Source of the DNA: an uncultured Lachnospiraceae bacterium
Lineage (GTDB): Bacteria > Bacillota > Clostridia > Lachnospirales > Lachnospiraceae
Assembly: GCA_902489925.1 (NCBI GenBank)
Contig: CABUBX010000002.1
Location: forward strand, 1 to 64,000
Direction: 5' to 3'
Length of the DNA stretch: 64,000 bases
Below the pieces are notes generated by a model. That model was given only the letters and a program-made list of their open reading frames with translations, was not told the DNA's origin and ran no database searches. The translations under genes and the position numbers were made by a program. This document shows positions 53,975 through 62,414 of the stretch, one piece after another. The first letter of the stretch is position 1. Each line of letters opens with the position of its first letter.

Positions 53975-55549
53975 ATGTCAATAAAAAAGGAGATTGTGAA
54001 GGGGACGCTTATTTTGACCGCCGCCGGAATTGTGACGCGAGTGATTGGACTTTATAACAGAATCTATCTTGCGAATATCATCAGTGCCGCTGAGCTTGGG
54101 CTTTATCAGCTTATATTTCCGATATTGGCAGTTTGCTCATCTGTTTGCTGTTATGGTATAGAGGCTGCCTTGTCTAAAATTATTTCCGAGCAGTCAGCCG
54201 GGGGCTGTATTCAAAATATGCACCGTACAATGCATATTGGCATCACGATTGCCGGGAGTTTATCTGCGGCTCTATTTGCAATCATTTATTTTTTTGCAGA
54301 ACCTTTGGCAGTTTATTTTTTAAAAGCGCCGGCATGCAGTGAATGTTTAAAAATAGCAGCCTTCGTTATTCCCTTTTCCACCCTGCATGCATGTACGCTC
54401 GGATATTTTTTTGGGATGCAAAGTGCGGCAGTACCTGCGGCATCCCAGCTTTTGGAACAGCTTGTGCGTGTCGGTACGATTTACGGGCTTTCAGTCACTT
54501 TCTATGCAGTCTCAGGCGCCGATGCGGTGATGGCTGTTTACGGAATGTTGGCGGGGGAGATTGTTTCATGTGTTTTTACAATAGCTGCATATAAGATAAG
54601 TATATACCGCAGCGAAAAAGCTGCAAAGCAGCAGCCAAAGCCGCAGTCAAGACGGGCGCTTTTGTCCCATTTTATAAGCTGTGCGTATCCGCTGACAATT
54701 AACAGATTTGCCCTGACCGTGCTTCAAAGCTTTGAAGCTGTCCTTATTCCGATGATGCTTAGAAGCTACTATAAAGAATCTGTGGCAGCACTTGAAATTT
54801 ACGGCGTTATCACCGCAATGGTTTTTCCGTTTATTATGTTTCCGACAACTTTGACAAATTCGCTGGCAACAATGCTGATGCCGGCAGTTTCAAAGGCCGG
54901 CGAGGAAAAGGACTACGGGATGATTCGGCGGACAATTTCCCAAAGTGTTCATTACTGTCTTTTGATTGGTATATTGAGCTTGGCAATATTTTTTGTTTAC
55001 GGACGGATGTTTGGTATTATTGTTTTCAAAAATGAACTTGCCGGTGAGCTTTTAAAGATTTTTTCTTTTTTATGTCCGTTTATTTATATCGCCGCGTCTT
55101 TGGCAGGCACTTTAAACGGTCTTGGAAAGGTTAAAATAACATTGGTCAACAGCATGATTTCCTTGGCAGTCCGTATATTTTTTATTGTTGTGATTATTCC
55201 GAGAGCCGGAATCAGGGGGTATTTGTGGGGACAGCTCGCAGGCTATTTAGTGCTCACATTTTTAGATGGTTATTTTGTGCACAAAATGGCAGGACTGGCG
55301 ATTCATCCGTGGAAAACCCTTGTTTTTCCGGTCGGCTTTGCAGCTGCCGCTGCAATATGTTCTTTAGGTGTATATCAATGGTTATTATATACGGTGCCGC
55401 TGTCGCCTGTGGTACTGCTGGGCATTTCGTGCATGGTTATCGTTTTGATTTACGGTGGAAGTCTTGTTTTTTCGGGAATTATCCCACGAAAAAAAGTCTT
55501 GACAAGGCAGAACAAAGCAGATATACTATGCTCTAATAAAAGGGAGTAG
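53975..55549 (+). CDS. SpoVB/MurJ-like oligosaccharide flippase (MVF/MATE fold)
   Basis: 524 residues with about 14 helices; the N-terminal ILTAAGIVTRVIGLYNRIYL is typical of SpoVB/YtgP-type MATE-like flippases that move lipid-linked sugars across the membrane. The last ~17 codons overlap a promoter (55499-55527) and the first bases of a Mn riboswitch; the stop TAG is inside the riboswitch motif GGGAGTAG. So the C-terminal tail (VLTRQNKADILCSNKRE) reads regulatory DNA. The ribosome site is weak (GGGGCAGG). Confidence 0.88.
   Translation: MSIKKEIVKGTLILTAAGIVTRVIGLYNRIYLANIISAAELGLYQLIFPILAVCSSVCCYGIEAALSKIISEQSAGGCIQNMHRTMHIGITIAGSLSAALFAIIYFFAEPLAVYFLKAPACSECLKIAAFVIPFSTLHACTLGYFFGMQSAAVPAASQLLEQLVRVGTIYGLSVTFYAVSGADAVMAVYGMLAGEIVSCVFTIAAYKISIYRSEKAAKQQPKPQSRRALLSHFISCAYPLTINRFALTVLQSFEAVLIPMMLRSYYKESVAALEIYGVITAMVFPFIMFPTTLTNSLATMLMPAVSKAGEEKDYGMIRRTISQSVHYCLLIGILSLAIFFVYGRMFGIIVFKNELAGELLKIFSFLCPFIYIAASLAGTLNGLGKVKITLVNSMISLAVRIFFIVVIIPRAGIRGYLWGQLAGYLVLTFLDGYFVHKMAGLAIHPWKTLVFPVGFAAAAAICSLGVYQWLLYTVPLSPVVLLGISCMVIVLIYGGSLVFSGIIPRKKVLTRQNKADILCSNKRE
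55499..55527 (+). promoter_or_regulatory. Promoter inside the flippase gene driving the Mn riboswitch
   Basis: TTGACA, 17 bases, TATACT, 22 bases ahead of the flippase stop codon. Confidence 0.8.
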
Positions 55550-55623
55550 CTTACATGCACATGTTTGCGGTTCGTCAGTACGGTGCTTCGCACCCGGGTC
55601 GCAGCTTAAAGATGAAATTTTAA
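55536..55623 (+). promoter_or_regulatory. yybP-ykoY manganese riboswitch aptamer (second copy)
   Basis: AAAGGGAGTAGC (from 55538), TTCGTCAGTACGG and CACCCGGGTCGC match the conserved Mn2+ aptamer. It begins about ten bases before the flippase stop. Controls the P-type ATPase at 55712. Confidence 0.93.
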
Positions 55624-55678
55624 GAAGCAAGACTTTTATTGTATTGTTTTGGTACAATAAAAGGATGCTTCTTTTTTT
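55624..55678 (+). terminator. Expression-platform terminator of the second Mn riboswitch
   Basis: GAAGCAAGACTTTTATTGTA pairs with TACAATAAAAGGATGCTTC (a bulge), then seven T. Confidence 0.93.
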
Positions 55679-55711
55679 GTATCAAAGACAGGAGGAAAGG
55701 AGACGAAAACA

Positions 55712-58264
55712 ATGAGTAAAGATGAAAAATCATTACAAAAGACGCAGCAGCCGATTCAGGGACTTACATCCGATGAAGCGGCACGTCTGCTTGAAGAAAA
55801 TGGCTATAATGAGCTTGCAGGTGAAAAGAAAAAAAGTGTATTCATCGTGTTTTTAGAGCAGTTTAAAGACTTCTTGGTTATTATTCTGCTGATTGCTGCT
55901 ATTATCTCAGCGGTGCTTGGCGATGCAGAAAGCTCTATTGTTATTTTTGCGGTTGTTACAATGAATGCGATTCTCGGTACGGTACAGCACATTAAAGCGC
56001 AACATTCACTAGAAAGTCTTAAAGCTTTATCCGCACCGTCGGCAAAGGTTTTAAGAGACGGTGTTAAAAAGGAAATTCCGTCAAGAGAGGTTGTTGTCGG
56101 AGATATTCTTTTAATCGAAGCCGGGGACATGATTAGTGCGGACGGCGATATTATTGAAAATGCAGATTTAAAGGTGAATGAAAGTATTTTGACCGGTGAA
56201 AGTGAGGCAGTTGAAAAGCGCGTTTCCTCAGAAGGAGATGAGAGCCGGGAGACAAAGGTTTGCTCAGGCTGCTTCGCAGTTTATGGCCGTGCAACGGCAA
56301 AGGTTACAGGAACCGGCATGAATACAGAAATGGGAAAAATTGCCGGATTGATGCGCAGTACATCTGAGCAGAAAACACCTTTGCAGGAGACTATGGACAA
56401 TTTCGGCAAAAAGCTTTCAATCGGTATTTTGATTGTCTGTGCGTTGGTTTTCGGGCTTTCCGTATGGCGCGGCGAGCAGCTTATGGATTCTTTTATGTTT
56501 GCGGTAGCGCTTGCAGTGGCAGCGATTCCTGAGGCATTAAGTTCAATTGTAACGATTGTACTTGCTTTTGGTACACAAAAGCTGGCGAAAGAAAATGCAG
56601 TTATCAGAAAGCTGCAGTCTGTTGAAGGTCTTGGCAGTGTATCTATCATTTGTTCAGATAAAACAGGAACATTGACACAAAATAAAATGACAGTTATGGA
56701 AAATTATGCTGCCGGAAAAATGATTGCGGATGAGCAGTTTGACAGTACGGATCAAGCCCAGAAGCGTCTTGCGATGTTTGGTATTTTATGCAGTGATGCG
56801 ACTGTCAGCGGTGAGCAGCTTATCGGTGACCCTACAGAAATTGCCCTTGTTGTTTTTGGTAATAAACACGGTTTGGATGCGGATACAATCAGAAACAGTC
56901 ATCCGAGATTGGGAGAAATTCCGTTTGATTCCGATAGAAAACTTATGTCAACTAAAAATGAAATTGACGGTCAGATGCTTATGATTACAAAGGGTGCGCC
57001 GGATATTTTGTTAGACCGTACAACGATGTCCGAAGAAGAAAAAGCGAAGGCAACGGATGCCTATGCAGCTTTTTCCAAAAAAGGACTTCGCGTACTTGCA
57101 TTTGCATATAAGCCGATTGAGGCAGAACATAATCTTGTCACAGAGGATGAGAATCAGCTGATTTTTGCAGGTCTTACAGCGATGATGGACCCTCCGCGAG
57201 AAACATCACGGCCTGCCGTTGAAGCATGTAAGGGTGCCGGCATAAAACCGATTATGATTACCGGTGACCATAAAATTACAGCAGCAGCCATCGCTAAAGA
57301 AGTCGGTATTATTGATGATAATGACACGAACGCTTTAGCTGTTGATGGAAGCACAATCGACGGCATGACCGATGAAGAATTGGAGGATTATGTTGAAAAG
57401 GTTTCTGTCTATGCCCGTGTGACACCTGAGCACAAAATTCGTATTGTCCGTGCATGGCAGAAAAAAGGCAAGATTGTTGCTATGACCGGTGACGGTGTCA
57501 ATGATGCGCCGGCGCTTAAACAGGCGGATGTCGGCGTTGCGATGGGACAGACAGGCAGTGAGGTTGCAAAGGATGCGGCGGCTATGGTATTGACCGATGA
57601 TAATTTTGCAACGATTGTTAAAGCTGTTTCTCACGGAAGAAATATTTACAGCAACATTCGTAAGGCGATTCAATTTTTGCTTTCCGGAAATACAGCAGGT
57701 ATTATTGTAGTTCTTATGGCATCGCTTGCCGGATTGCCGCTGCCGTTTGCACCGGTGCATCTGTTGTTTATCAATCTTTTGACAGACAGCCTTCCGGCAA
57801 TCGCACTTGGCCTTGAACCGCATACAAACAGTGTGATGCATCAGCCGCCGAGAGATAAAAAGGAAGGTATTCTTACAAAGAGCCTTCTTGGAAAAATCGG
57901 TCTTGAGGGTGCAATTATCGGCGCAGCTTCGATGGCAGGCTTTTTACTTGGCCTTCAGACAAGTCCGGCAGCCGGAAGTACAATGGCATTTGCGGTTTTA
58001 TGTATGGCTCGTCTTTTCCACGGCTTCAACTGCAAGGGAGACAGACCGGTGCTGTTTAAAAAGGAAATGTTTAATAATATCTATTTAATTGGCGCTTTTG
58101 TCATTGGCATGATTTTATTAAACAGTGTGCTCTTTTTAACACCGCTTCACGGACTTTTCCAGATTTGCCCGATTACAGGAACAATGATTGCACAGATTTA
58201 CGGACTTGCAATTGCAAGTATGCTGGTTATTCAGCTTAGTAAAGCTTTGAGAAAAAATAAATAA
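55712..58264 (+). CDS. P-type cation-transporting ATPase (Ca2+/Mn2+ type, P2A)
   Basis: 850 residues with about ten helices. Actuator motif LTGESEAV near residue 165, phosphorylated Asp in CSDKTGTLTQNKM near 315, and TGDGVND near 595. Length and layout are those of calcium-pump-like ATPases. The Mn riboswitch directly upstream suggests Mn2+ export, as known for riboswitch-linked P-type pumps; Ca2+ is an alternative. AGGAAAGGAG ribosome region. Confidence 0.92.
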   Translation: MSKDEKSLQKTQQPIQGLTSDEAARLLEENGYNELAGEKKKSVFIVFLEQFKDFLVIILLIAAIISAVLGDAESSIVIFAVVTMNAILGTVQHIKAQHSLESLKALSAPSAKVLRDGVKKEIPSREVVVGDILLIEAGDMISADGDIIENADLKVNESILTGESEAVEKRVSSEGDESRETKVCSGCFAVYGRATAKVTGTGMNTEMGKIAGLMRSTSEQKTPLQETMDNFGKKLSIGILIVCALVFGLSVWRGEQLMDSFMFAVALAVAAIPEALSSIVTIVLAFGTQKLAKENAVIRKLQSVEGLGSVSIICSDKTGTLTQNKMTVMENYAAGKMIADEQFDSTDQAQKRLAMFGILCSDATVSGEQLIGDPTEIALVVFGNKHGLDADTIRNSHPRLGEIPFDSDRKLMSTKNEIDGQMLMITKGAPDILLDRTTMSEEEKAKATDAYAAFSKKGLRVLAFAYKPIEAEHNLVTEDENQLIFAGLTAMMDPPRETSRPAVEACKGAGIKPIMITGDHKITAAAIAKEVGIIDDNDTNALAVDGSTIDGMTDEELEDYVEKVSVYARVTPEHKIRIVRAWQKKGKIVAMTGDGVNDAPALKQADVGVAMGQTGSEVAKDAAAMVLTDDNFATIVKAVSHGRNIYSNIRKAIQFLLSGNTAGIIVVLMASLAGLPLPFAPVHLLFINLLTDSLPAIALGLEPHTNSVMHQPPRDKKEGILTKSLLGKIGLEGAIIGAASMAGFLLGLQTSPAAGSTMAFAVLCMARLFHGFNCKGDRPVLFKKEMFNNIYLIGAFVIGMILLNSVLFLTPLHGLFQICPITGTMIAQIYGLAIASMLVIQLSKALRKNK

Positions 58265-58272
58265 TACAGATA

Positions 58273-58300
58273 ACCCGTCGCGAAATAGCGGCGGGTTTTT
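58273..58300 (+). terminator. Terminator of the P-type ATPase gene
   Basis: ACCCGTCGC / GCGGCGGGT stem with one wobble and TTTTT. Confidence 0.85.
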
Positions 58301-58442
58301 GCATATGGGGATTTGAATATTAAAAAATCTCGGATTTATGTGCGAAGTTGTCTTTAAATATATAGATAAAACATAAAATAATAGGTGACTGATAATATAA
58401 ACATAAATAATCAAATAAAAGTAAAAATATTTAAAAATAGTA
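58301..58442. other. AT-rich intergenic stretch
   Basis: About 140 bases, very AT-rich, with no ORF, repeat or RNA element that I can support. It precedes the promoter of the candidate RNA. Confidence 0.6.
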
Positions 58443-58471
58443 TTGACAATTATGGATTTCAATGGTATTAT
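58443..58471 (+). promoter_or_regulatory. Promoter of the candidate structured RNA
   Basis: TTGACA, 17 bases, TATTAT; predicted start near 58478. Confidence 0.75.
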
Positions 58472-58480
58472 AAGACTATC

Positions 58481-58684
58481 AAAAACGAAAGAAAATTTAA
58501 AGAAAGTCGAGGTACAGACCACCAAGAACGTAAATTTTAAAAACGGACGAGAAATTTAAAAGAAGGAGGTACGGACCACCAGCATCATAACATTTTATCC
58601 AAAAGGATAACAGGAAACATATCCTGAAAGAAGGATATAATTCAAGAACGAAAAACAAAATTAAGAAATACGAGGTATAGTCCA
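58481..58684 (+). repeat. Three imperfect repeats, ~34-43 bases each
   Basis: Unit starts are 58 and 112 bases apart (about one and two periods). Shared core GAGGTACRGACCACC in units 1 and 2, GAGGTATAGTCC in unit 3. Confidence 0.75.
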
Positions 58685-58710
58685 ATGCACAAGGATAAAG
58701 AAGTCTGAGT

Positions 58711-58751
58711 GGGGAACACTAATTACAGAAAATTTAGTGTTCCCCATTTTT
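58711..58751 (+). terminator. Terminator of the candidate RNA
   Basis: GGGGAACACTAA / TTAGTGTTCCCC stem of 12 bp, 11-base loop, ATTTTTG tail. Confidence 0.9.
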
Positions 58752-58752
58752 G

Positions 58753-58781
58753 TTGTGTGCAGACATGGAACGTGATACAAT
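58753..58781 (+). promoter_or_regulatory. Promoter of recD2
   Basis: TTGTGT, 17 bases, TACAAT (58776-58781). Its start near 58788 lies after the ATG at 58765, so that ATG is probably not used. Confidence 0.55.
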
Positions 58782-58827
58782 AATCGGAGGTATTGACAGT
58801 ACAGAATTTAGTTTTGGGAGTGATGAA

Positions 58828-61035
58828 GTGGAAGAAATACAGGGATTAATCGAGCATATTATATATAAGAATGAAGATAACGGCTATACGGTACTGACGT
58901 TAATGGCACAGGGCAGGGAAGTGGCTTGTGTCGGTATGCTGCCTGCCATCAGTGAGGGCGAATACGTGCGTGCTAACGGTGAATATGTCGAGCATTCGGT
59001 TTATGGCCGTCAGTTTAAAATAGAGAGCTATGTTGTTGAGATGCCGGAGGATGTATATTCCGTAGAGCGGTATTTGGCTTCGGGAGTTATTAAGGGCATC
59101 GGGCCGTCTTTAGCCGGAAGGATTGTTAAGAAATTTAAGGAAGATACATTTAGAATTATTGAAGAAGAACCGGAACGTCTTGCAGAGGTTAAGGGAATCA
59201 GCGAGAAAAAGGCGCAGGATATTTATGCCCGCTTCCATGAAAAACAGGATATGAGGCAGGCGATGATGTTTCTCGAAAAATACGGTATATCTACAACCTA
59301 TGCCATTAGGATATATAATGAATATAATGATAAGCTTTATTCGGTAATTCAGGAAAATCCCTATCAGCTGGCAGAAGATATTTCGGGCATCGGATTCAAG
59401 CTTGCCGATGAGATTGCAGAAAGGGCAGGCATCGGAACCAATTCAGATTATCGCATAAGGAGTGGCATTATTTATGCCTTACAGCAGGCTTCGATGAACG
59501 GGCATACGTATCTGCCGGAGAAGCTTTTAATTCATATGACAGCGGACTTGCTTGGAATTGACGAAAGCTATATTACAAAGCATATTACGGATTTGACAAT
59601 CGACAAAAAAATTATGGTTAAAGAAAATAACGGTGAGCGTGTTGTTTATGCGGCAGTGTATTATTATTTAGAATTAAATGCCGCTAAGATGCTGCTTCAG
59701 CTGAATATGAAATACGATGCCGATGAGCTTATGACAAGACGTATGATTGCAAGAATTGAAGCGGACGAAGGGATTGCCTTGGATGATATGCAAAAGATGG
59801 CTGTCTTAGAAGCTGCAAGAAACGGTGTTCTTGTCATTACGGGCGGTCCGGGTACAGGAAAGACAACAACCATCAATACGATTATCAAATATTTTGAATA
59901 TGAAGGGATGGAAATACGGCTGGCTGCGCCTACCGGGCGTGCGGCAAAGCGCATGTCTGAGGCTACAGGCTATGAGGCACAGACGATTCACCGTATGCTT
60001 GAGCTTACAGGTGCACCCGATGAAAATATGTCAGCCCGTTTTGAGCGAAATGAGATGAACCCGCTGGAAGCGGATGTAATCATTATTGATGAGATGTCTA
60101 TGGTTGACATAAATCTTATGAACGCGCTGTTAAAGGCGATTTTGCCGGGAACACGGCTTATCCTTGTGGGCGATGTCAACCAGCTTCCGAGCGTCGGTCC
60201 GGGGAATGTGCTTAAAGATATTATCAGGTCACATTGCTTTAATGTTGTCATGCTGACAAAAATTTTCAGACAGGCATTAGAGAGCGCCATTGTGACGAGT
60301 GCCCACAAAATTAATGATGGTATGGCGCTTGATTTGGAGAACAAGACACCGGACTTTTTTTGCCTGAAAAGGTATAGTGTGCCGGATATTATCGGTGTAA
60401 TGGGCGCATTAATCAGAGACAAGCTGCCTCCGAATGTTCAGGCTTCACCTTATGAGATTCAGGTATTAACGCCAATGCGAAAAGGTGAGCTTGGCGTGGA
60501 AAAGCTTAACAGTGTTCTGCAGAATTTTTTGAATCCTCCGACTTCGGATAAGCGGGAAAAGGAAGCTCACGGCATCACATTCCGCGAAGGTGATAAGGTG
60601 ATGCAGATTAAAAACAATTACCAGCTTGAATGGGAAATCACAAGCGGTTATGGTGTCACCATTGATAAAGGGGTTGGTGTTTTTAACGGTGATATGGGTA
60701 TTGTAAAATCCATCAATCTTTTTTCTGAGCAGATGACAGTTGAGTTTGACGAGGGAAGGAAAATCATCTATCCTTTTGCCCAGCTTGACGAGCTTGAATT
60801 GGCCTATGCGATTACAATTCACAAATCTCAGGGCAGTGAATATCCGGCTGTTATCATACCGCTGCTGACAGGCCCAAGAATGCTTTTTAACAGAAATATT
60901 TTATATACAGCGGTGACGAGGGCTAAAAAGTGTGTTGCCATTGTAGGAAATGATGCCGCTGTTCAGACAATGATTGAAAATATCAGTGAGCAAAAACGAT
61001 ATTCATCACTTGCCGAACGCATCAATGAGCTGTAA
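58828..61035 (+). CDS. recD2: RecD2-type ATP-dependent DNA helicase
   Basis: 735 residues. SF1B helicase: N-terminal OB-like region, tandem helix-hairpin-helix (KGIGPSLAGRIVKKF, VKGISEKKAQDI), then the helicase core with Walker A GGPGTGKTTT (~residue 338), IIDEMSMVD, LVGDVNQLPSVGPG, and HKSQGSEYPAV plus YTAVTRAKK. Acts without RecBC in DNA repair or replication. GTG start at 58828 chosen because GGGAG is 7 bases upstream and because the predicted promoter lies before it; an in-frame ATG at 58765 has no site. Confidence 0.92.
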   Translation: MEEIQGLIEHIIYKNEDNGYTVLTLMAQGREVACVGMLPAISEGEYVRANGEYVEHSVYGRQFKIESYVVEMPEDVYSVERYLASGVIKGIGPSLAGRIVKKFKEDTFRIIEEEPERLAEVKGISEKKAQDIYARFHEKQDMRQAMMFLEKYGISTTYAIRIYNEYNDKLYSVIQENPYQLAEDISGIGFKLADEIAERAGIGTNSDYRIRSGIIYALQQASMNGHTYLPEKLLIHMTADLLGIDESYITKHITDLTIDKKIMVKENNGERVVYAAVYYYLELNAAKMLLQLNMKYDADELMTRRMIARIEADEGIALDDMQKMAVLEAARNGVLVITGGPGTGKTTTINTIIKYFEYEGMEIRLAAPTGRAAKRMSEATGYEAQTIHRMLELTGAPDENMSARFERNEMNPLEADVIIIDEMSMVDINLMNALLKAILPGTRLILVGDVNQLPSVGPGNVLKDIIRSHCFNVVMLTKIFRQALESAIVTSAHKINDGMALDLENKTPDFFCLKRYSVPDIIGVMGALIRDKLPPNVQASPYEIQVLTPMRKGELGVEKLNSVLQNFLNPPTSDKREKEAHGITFREGDKVMQIKNNYQLEWEITSGYGVTIDKGVGVFNGDMGIVKSINLFSEQMTVEFDEGRKIIYPFAQLDELELAYAITIHKSQGSEYPAVIIPLLTGPRMLFNRNILYTAVTRAKKCVAIVGNDAAVQTMIENISEQKRYSSLAERINEL

Positions 61036-61134
61036 AAAATGAGAAAACTGTAATAAAAAAGTCAGAAACTGCTGTTTTATCCATGATATAATAAGAGAGC
61101 TACATAAACATTATAGAAAAAATGGAGAGAATAC

Positions 61135-62265
61135 ATGAAGAAAATAGTGATTACAATTTTATCGCTAGTGATGATTGCCGTATGTACAGCAGCAGTATTT
61201 TTGGTGATACATTTTGGAAAGATGAGTGCAGAGACAGTGATAATGCCGAAAAAGAAGCTGACGGTTCAAATCCACCGGAATGAGTGGGTATCTGAGCGCG
61301 ATCAGTCCTATTATTACAATGAAAAGGGCGAAAAGAGCAGAGGGCTTACAGTTATTGGCGATAAGACGTATTATTTTGACAATAAATTAAATTATATGAA
61401 AAAAGGCTGGGCGACTGTAGATGGCAGCCGGCATTATTTTGGAGAAGACGGTGTGATGGCAACCGGCACTGTTTCGGCAGACGGCAATACGTATTATTTT
61501 GATGAGAATGGCGTGATGGCTGTCGGATGGCAGGAAAGAGACGGCCAGACCTATTATTATGATGAGAATGGGGTACAGGCCTTTGGTTTCAGACAAATTG
61601 ACGGTAAGGACTGCTGGTTTGATGAAATGACAGGGGCGTACAAGCAGACGAATATAGACACATCGAAGCCAATGGTGGCAATTACTTACGATGACGGTCC
61701 TTCATCAGTGACCGGTAAGATTTTGGACATTTTGGAGAAAAACGGTGCCAAGGCAACTTTTTTCCAAATAGGAAATCAGGTGGAGAGCTATCCGGAAGTA
61801 GAAAAACGAATCAATTCCCTGGGCTGTGAGCTTGCAAATCATACATGGGAACACAAGTGGCTGTCAAGTCTTGATGTGGACGGAATCAATTATCAGCTTG
61901 ACCATACGAGCGATACGGTTGAGTCCATTACAGGAAGAAGACCTAAACTAATGCGTCCGCCGGGAGGATTTTACAATGAGACTGTACAAGCGGAAGCAGA
62001 TATGCCTATGATTTACTGGTCTGTTGATACAGAGGATTGGAAAACAAGAGATGCAAAAAAGACAATCAGCGCTGTCTTAGACCATGTGAAGGATGGAGAT
62101 ATCGTTCTTATGCATGATTTATACGAACAGACAGCGGAAGCTTCGGAAACGATTATTCCCGAGCTGATTAAAAGAGGCTATCAGCTTGTGACTGTCAGTG
62201 AGCTGGCGCAGGCCAGAGGCGTGTCTATGGAAAATGGGAAGGTGTATTACAGCTTCTATAAATGA
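61135..62265 (+). CDS. Membrane-anchored polysaccharide deacetylase with cell-wall-binding repeats
   Basis: 376 residues. N-terminal membrane helix (~5-25), then about five choline/glucan-binding-type repeats (~60-165; GWATVDGSRHYFGEDGVMA, GWQERDGQTYYYDENGV), then a NodB domain (~178-370): AITYDDGPSS, ANHTWEHKWL with the metal His pair, RPPGGFYNE and IVLMHDLYEQ. Removes acetyl groups from a surface glycan or peptidoglycan outside the cell. The repeats suggest retention at the wall. GGAGAG ribosome site. Confidence 0.92.
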   Translation: MKKIVITILSLVMIAVCTAAVFLVIHFGKMSAETVIMPKKKLTVQIHRNEWVSERDQSYYYNEKGEKSRGLTVIGDKTYYFDNKLNYMKKGWATVDGSRHYFGEDGVMATGTVSADGNTYYFDENGVMAVGWQERDGQTYYYDENGVQAFGFRQIDGKDCWFDEMTGAYKQTNIDTSKPMVAITYDDGPSSVTGKILDILEKNGAKATFFQIGNQVESYPEVEKRINSLGCELANHTWEHKWLSSLDVDGINYQLDHTSDTVESITGRRPKLMRPPGGFYNETVQAEADMPMIYWSVDTEDWKTRDAKKTISAVLDHVKDGDIVLMHDLYEQTAEASETIIPELIKRGYQLVTVSELAQARGVSMENGKVYYSFYK

Positions 62266-62283
62266 AATTCAGCGAGATTATAT

Positions 62284-62333
62284 GTGCAACTTGCCGAAAA
62301 TCTGCCTTATGGCGGACTTTCGGCAAGTTGTGT
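62284..62333 (+). terminator. Long hairpin after the deacetylase gene
   Basis: GCAACTTGCCGAAA / TTTCGGCAAGTTGT with inner TCTGCC/GGCGGA, about 22 bp in all. No clear U-tract follows. Confidence 0.65.
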
Positions 62334-62414
62334 GTTATAATAAATCTATATGACCTTTGAAAGCATAAAACATGAAAATATAGCAGATATATGAAACAGA
62401 TGGAGAAAACAAAG

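Larger units (their letters stand above)
58478..58751 (+). ncRNA. Candidate structured RNA with three imperfect repeats (unrecognised family)
   Basis: About 275 bases from promoter to terminator with no gene-length ORF. Three units (58481-58523, 58539-58580, 58651-58684) each start AAAAAC, continue A/T-rich, and end in GAGGTAYRGWCC; units 1 and 2 are almost identical over ~42 bases. Between units 2 and 3 lie two hairpins: TTATCC-AAAA-GGATAA and ATATCCT-N6-AGGATAT. The terminator GGGGAACACTAA / TTAGTGTTCCCC plus TTTTT ends it. Unit 2 contains AAGGAGGT, a full Shine-Dalgarno core, without a start codon at the right distance; unit 3 is followed by ATG and 7 codons (MHKDKEV). I do not recognise it; alternatives are a sponge-type sRNA or a regulatory leader. 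Confidence 0.55.

Noticed and set aside
57335..57841. 168-codon minus-strand frame inside the P-type ATPase
   Set aside because: Cys/Arg/Asn-rich translation without family match, no ribosome site; shadow of the ATPase.
58595..58638. Mini-ykkC (guanidine-II) riboswitch
   Set aside because: Only one GGT-ACGG-ACC loop fits the ACGR rule and the paired hairpin layout is missing; the following gene is not a guanidine exporter.
58478..58751. Type III toxin-antitoxin (ToxIN) reading of the repeat RNA
   Set aside because: The downstream gene is a RecD2 helicase with its own promoter; no ToxN-like endoribonuclease is present. Repeats are not in a strict tandem array.
58478..58751. RNase P RNA, 6S RNA, SRP RNA or tmRNA as the identity of the 58.5-kb RNA
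   Set aside because: None of the diagnostic core sequences is present; GAGGTATAGTCC only superficially recalls the RNase P GAGGAAAGTCC segment and length and surrounding sequence do not fit.
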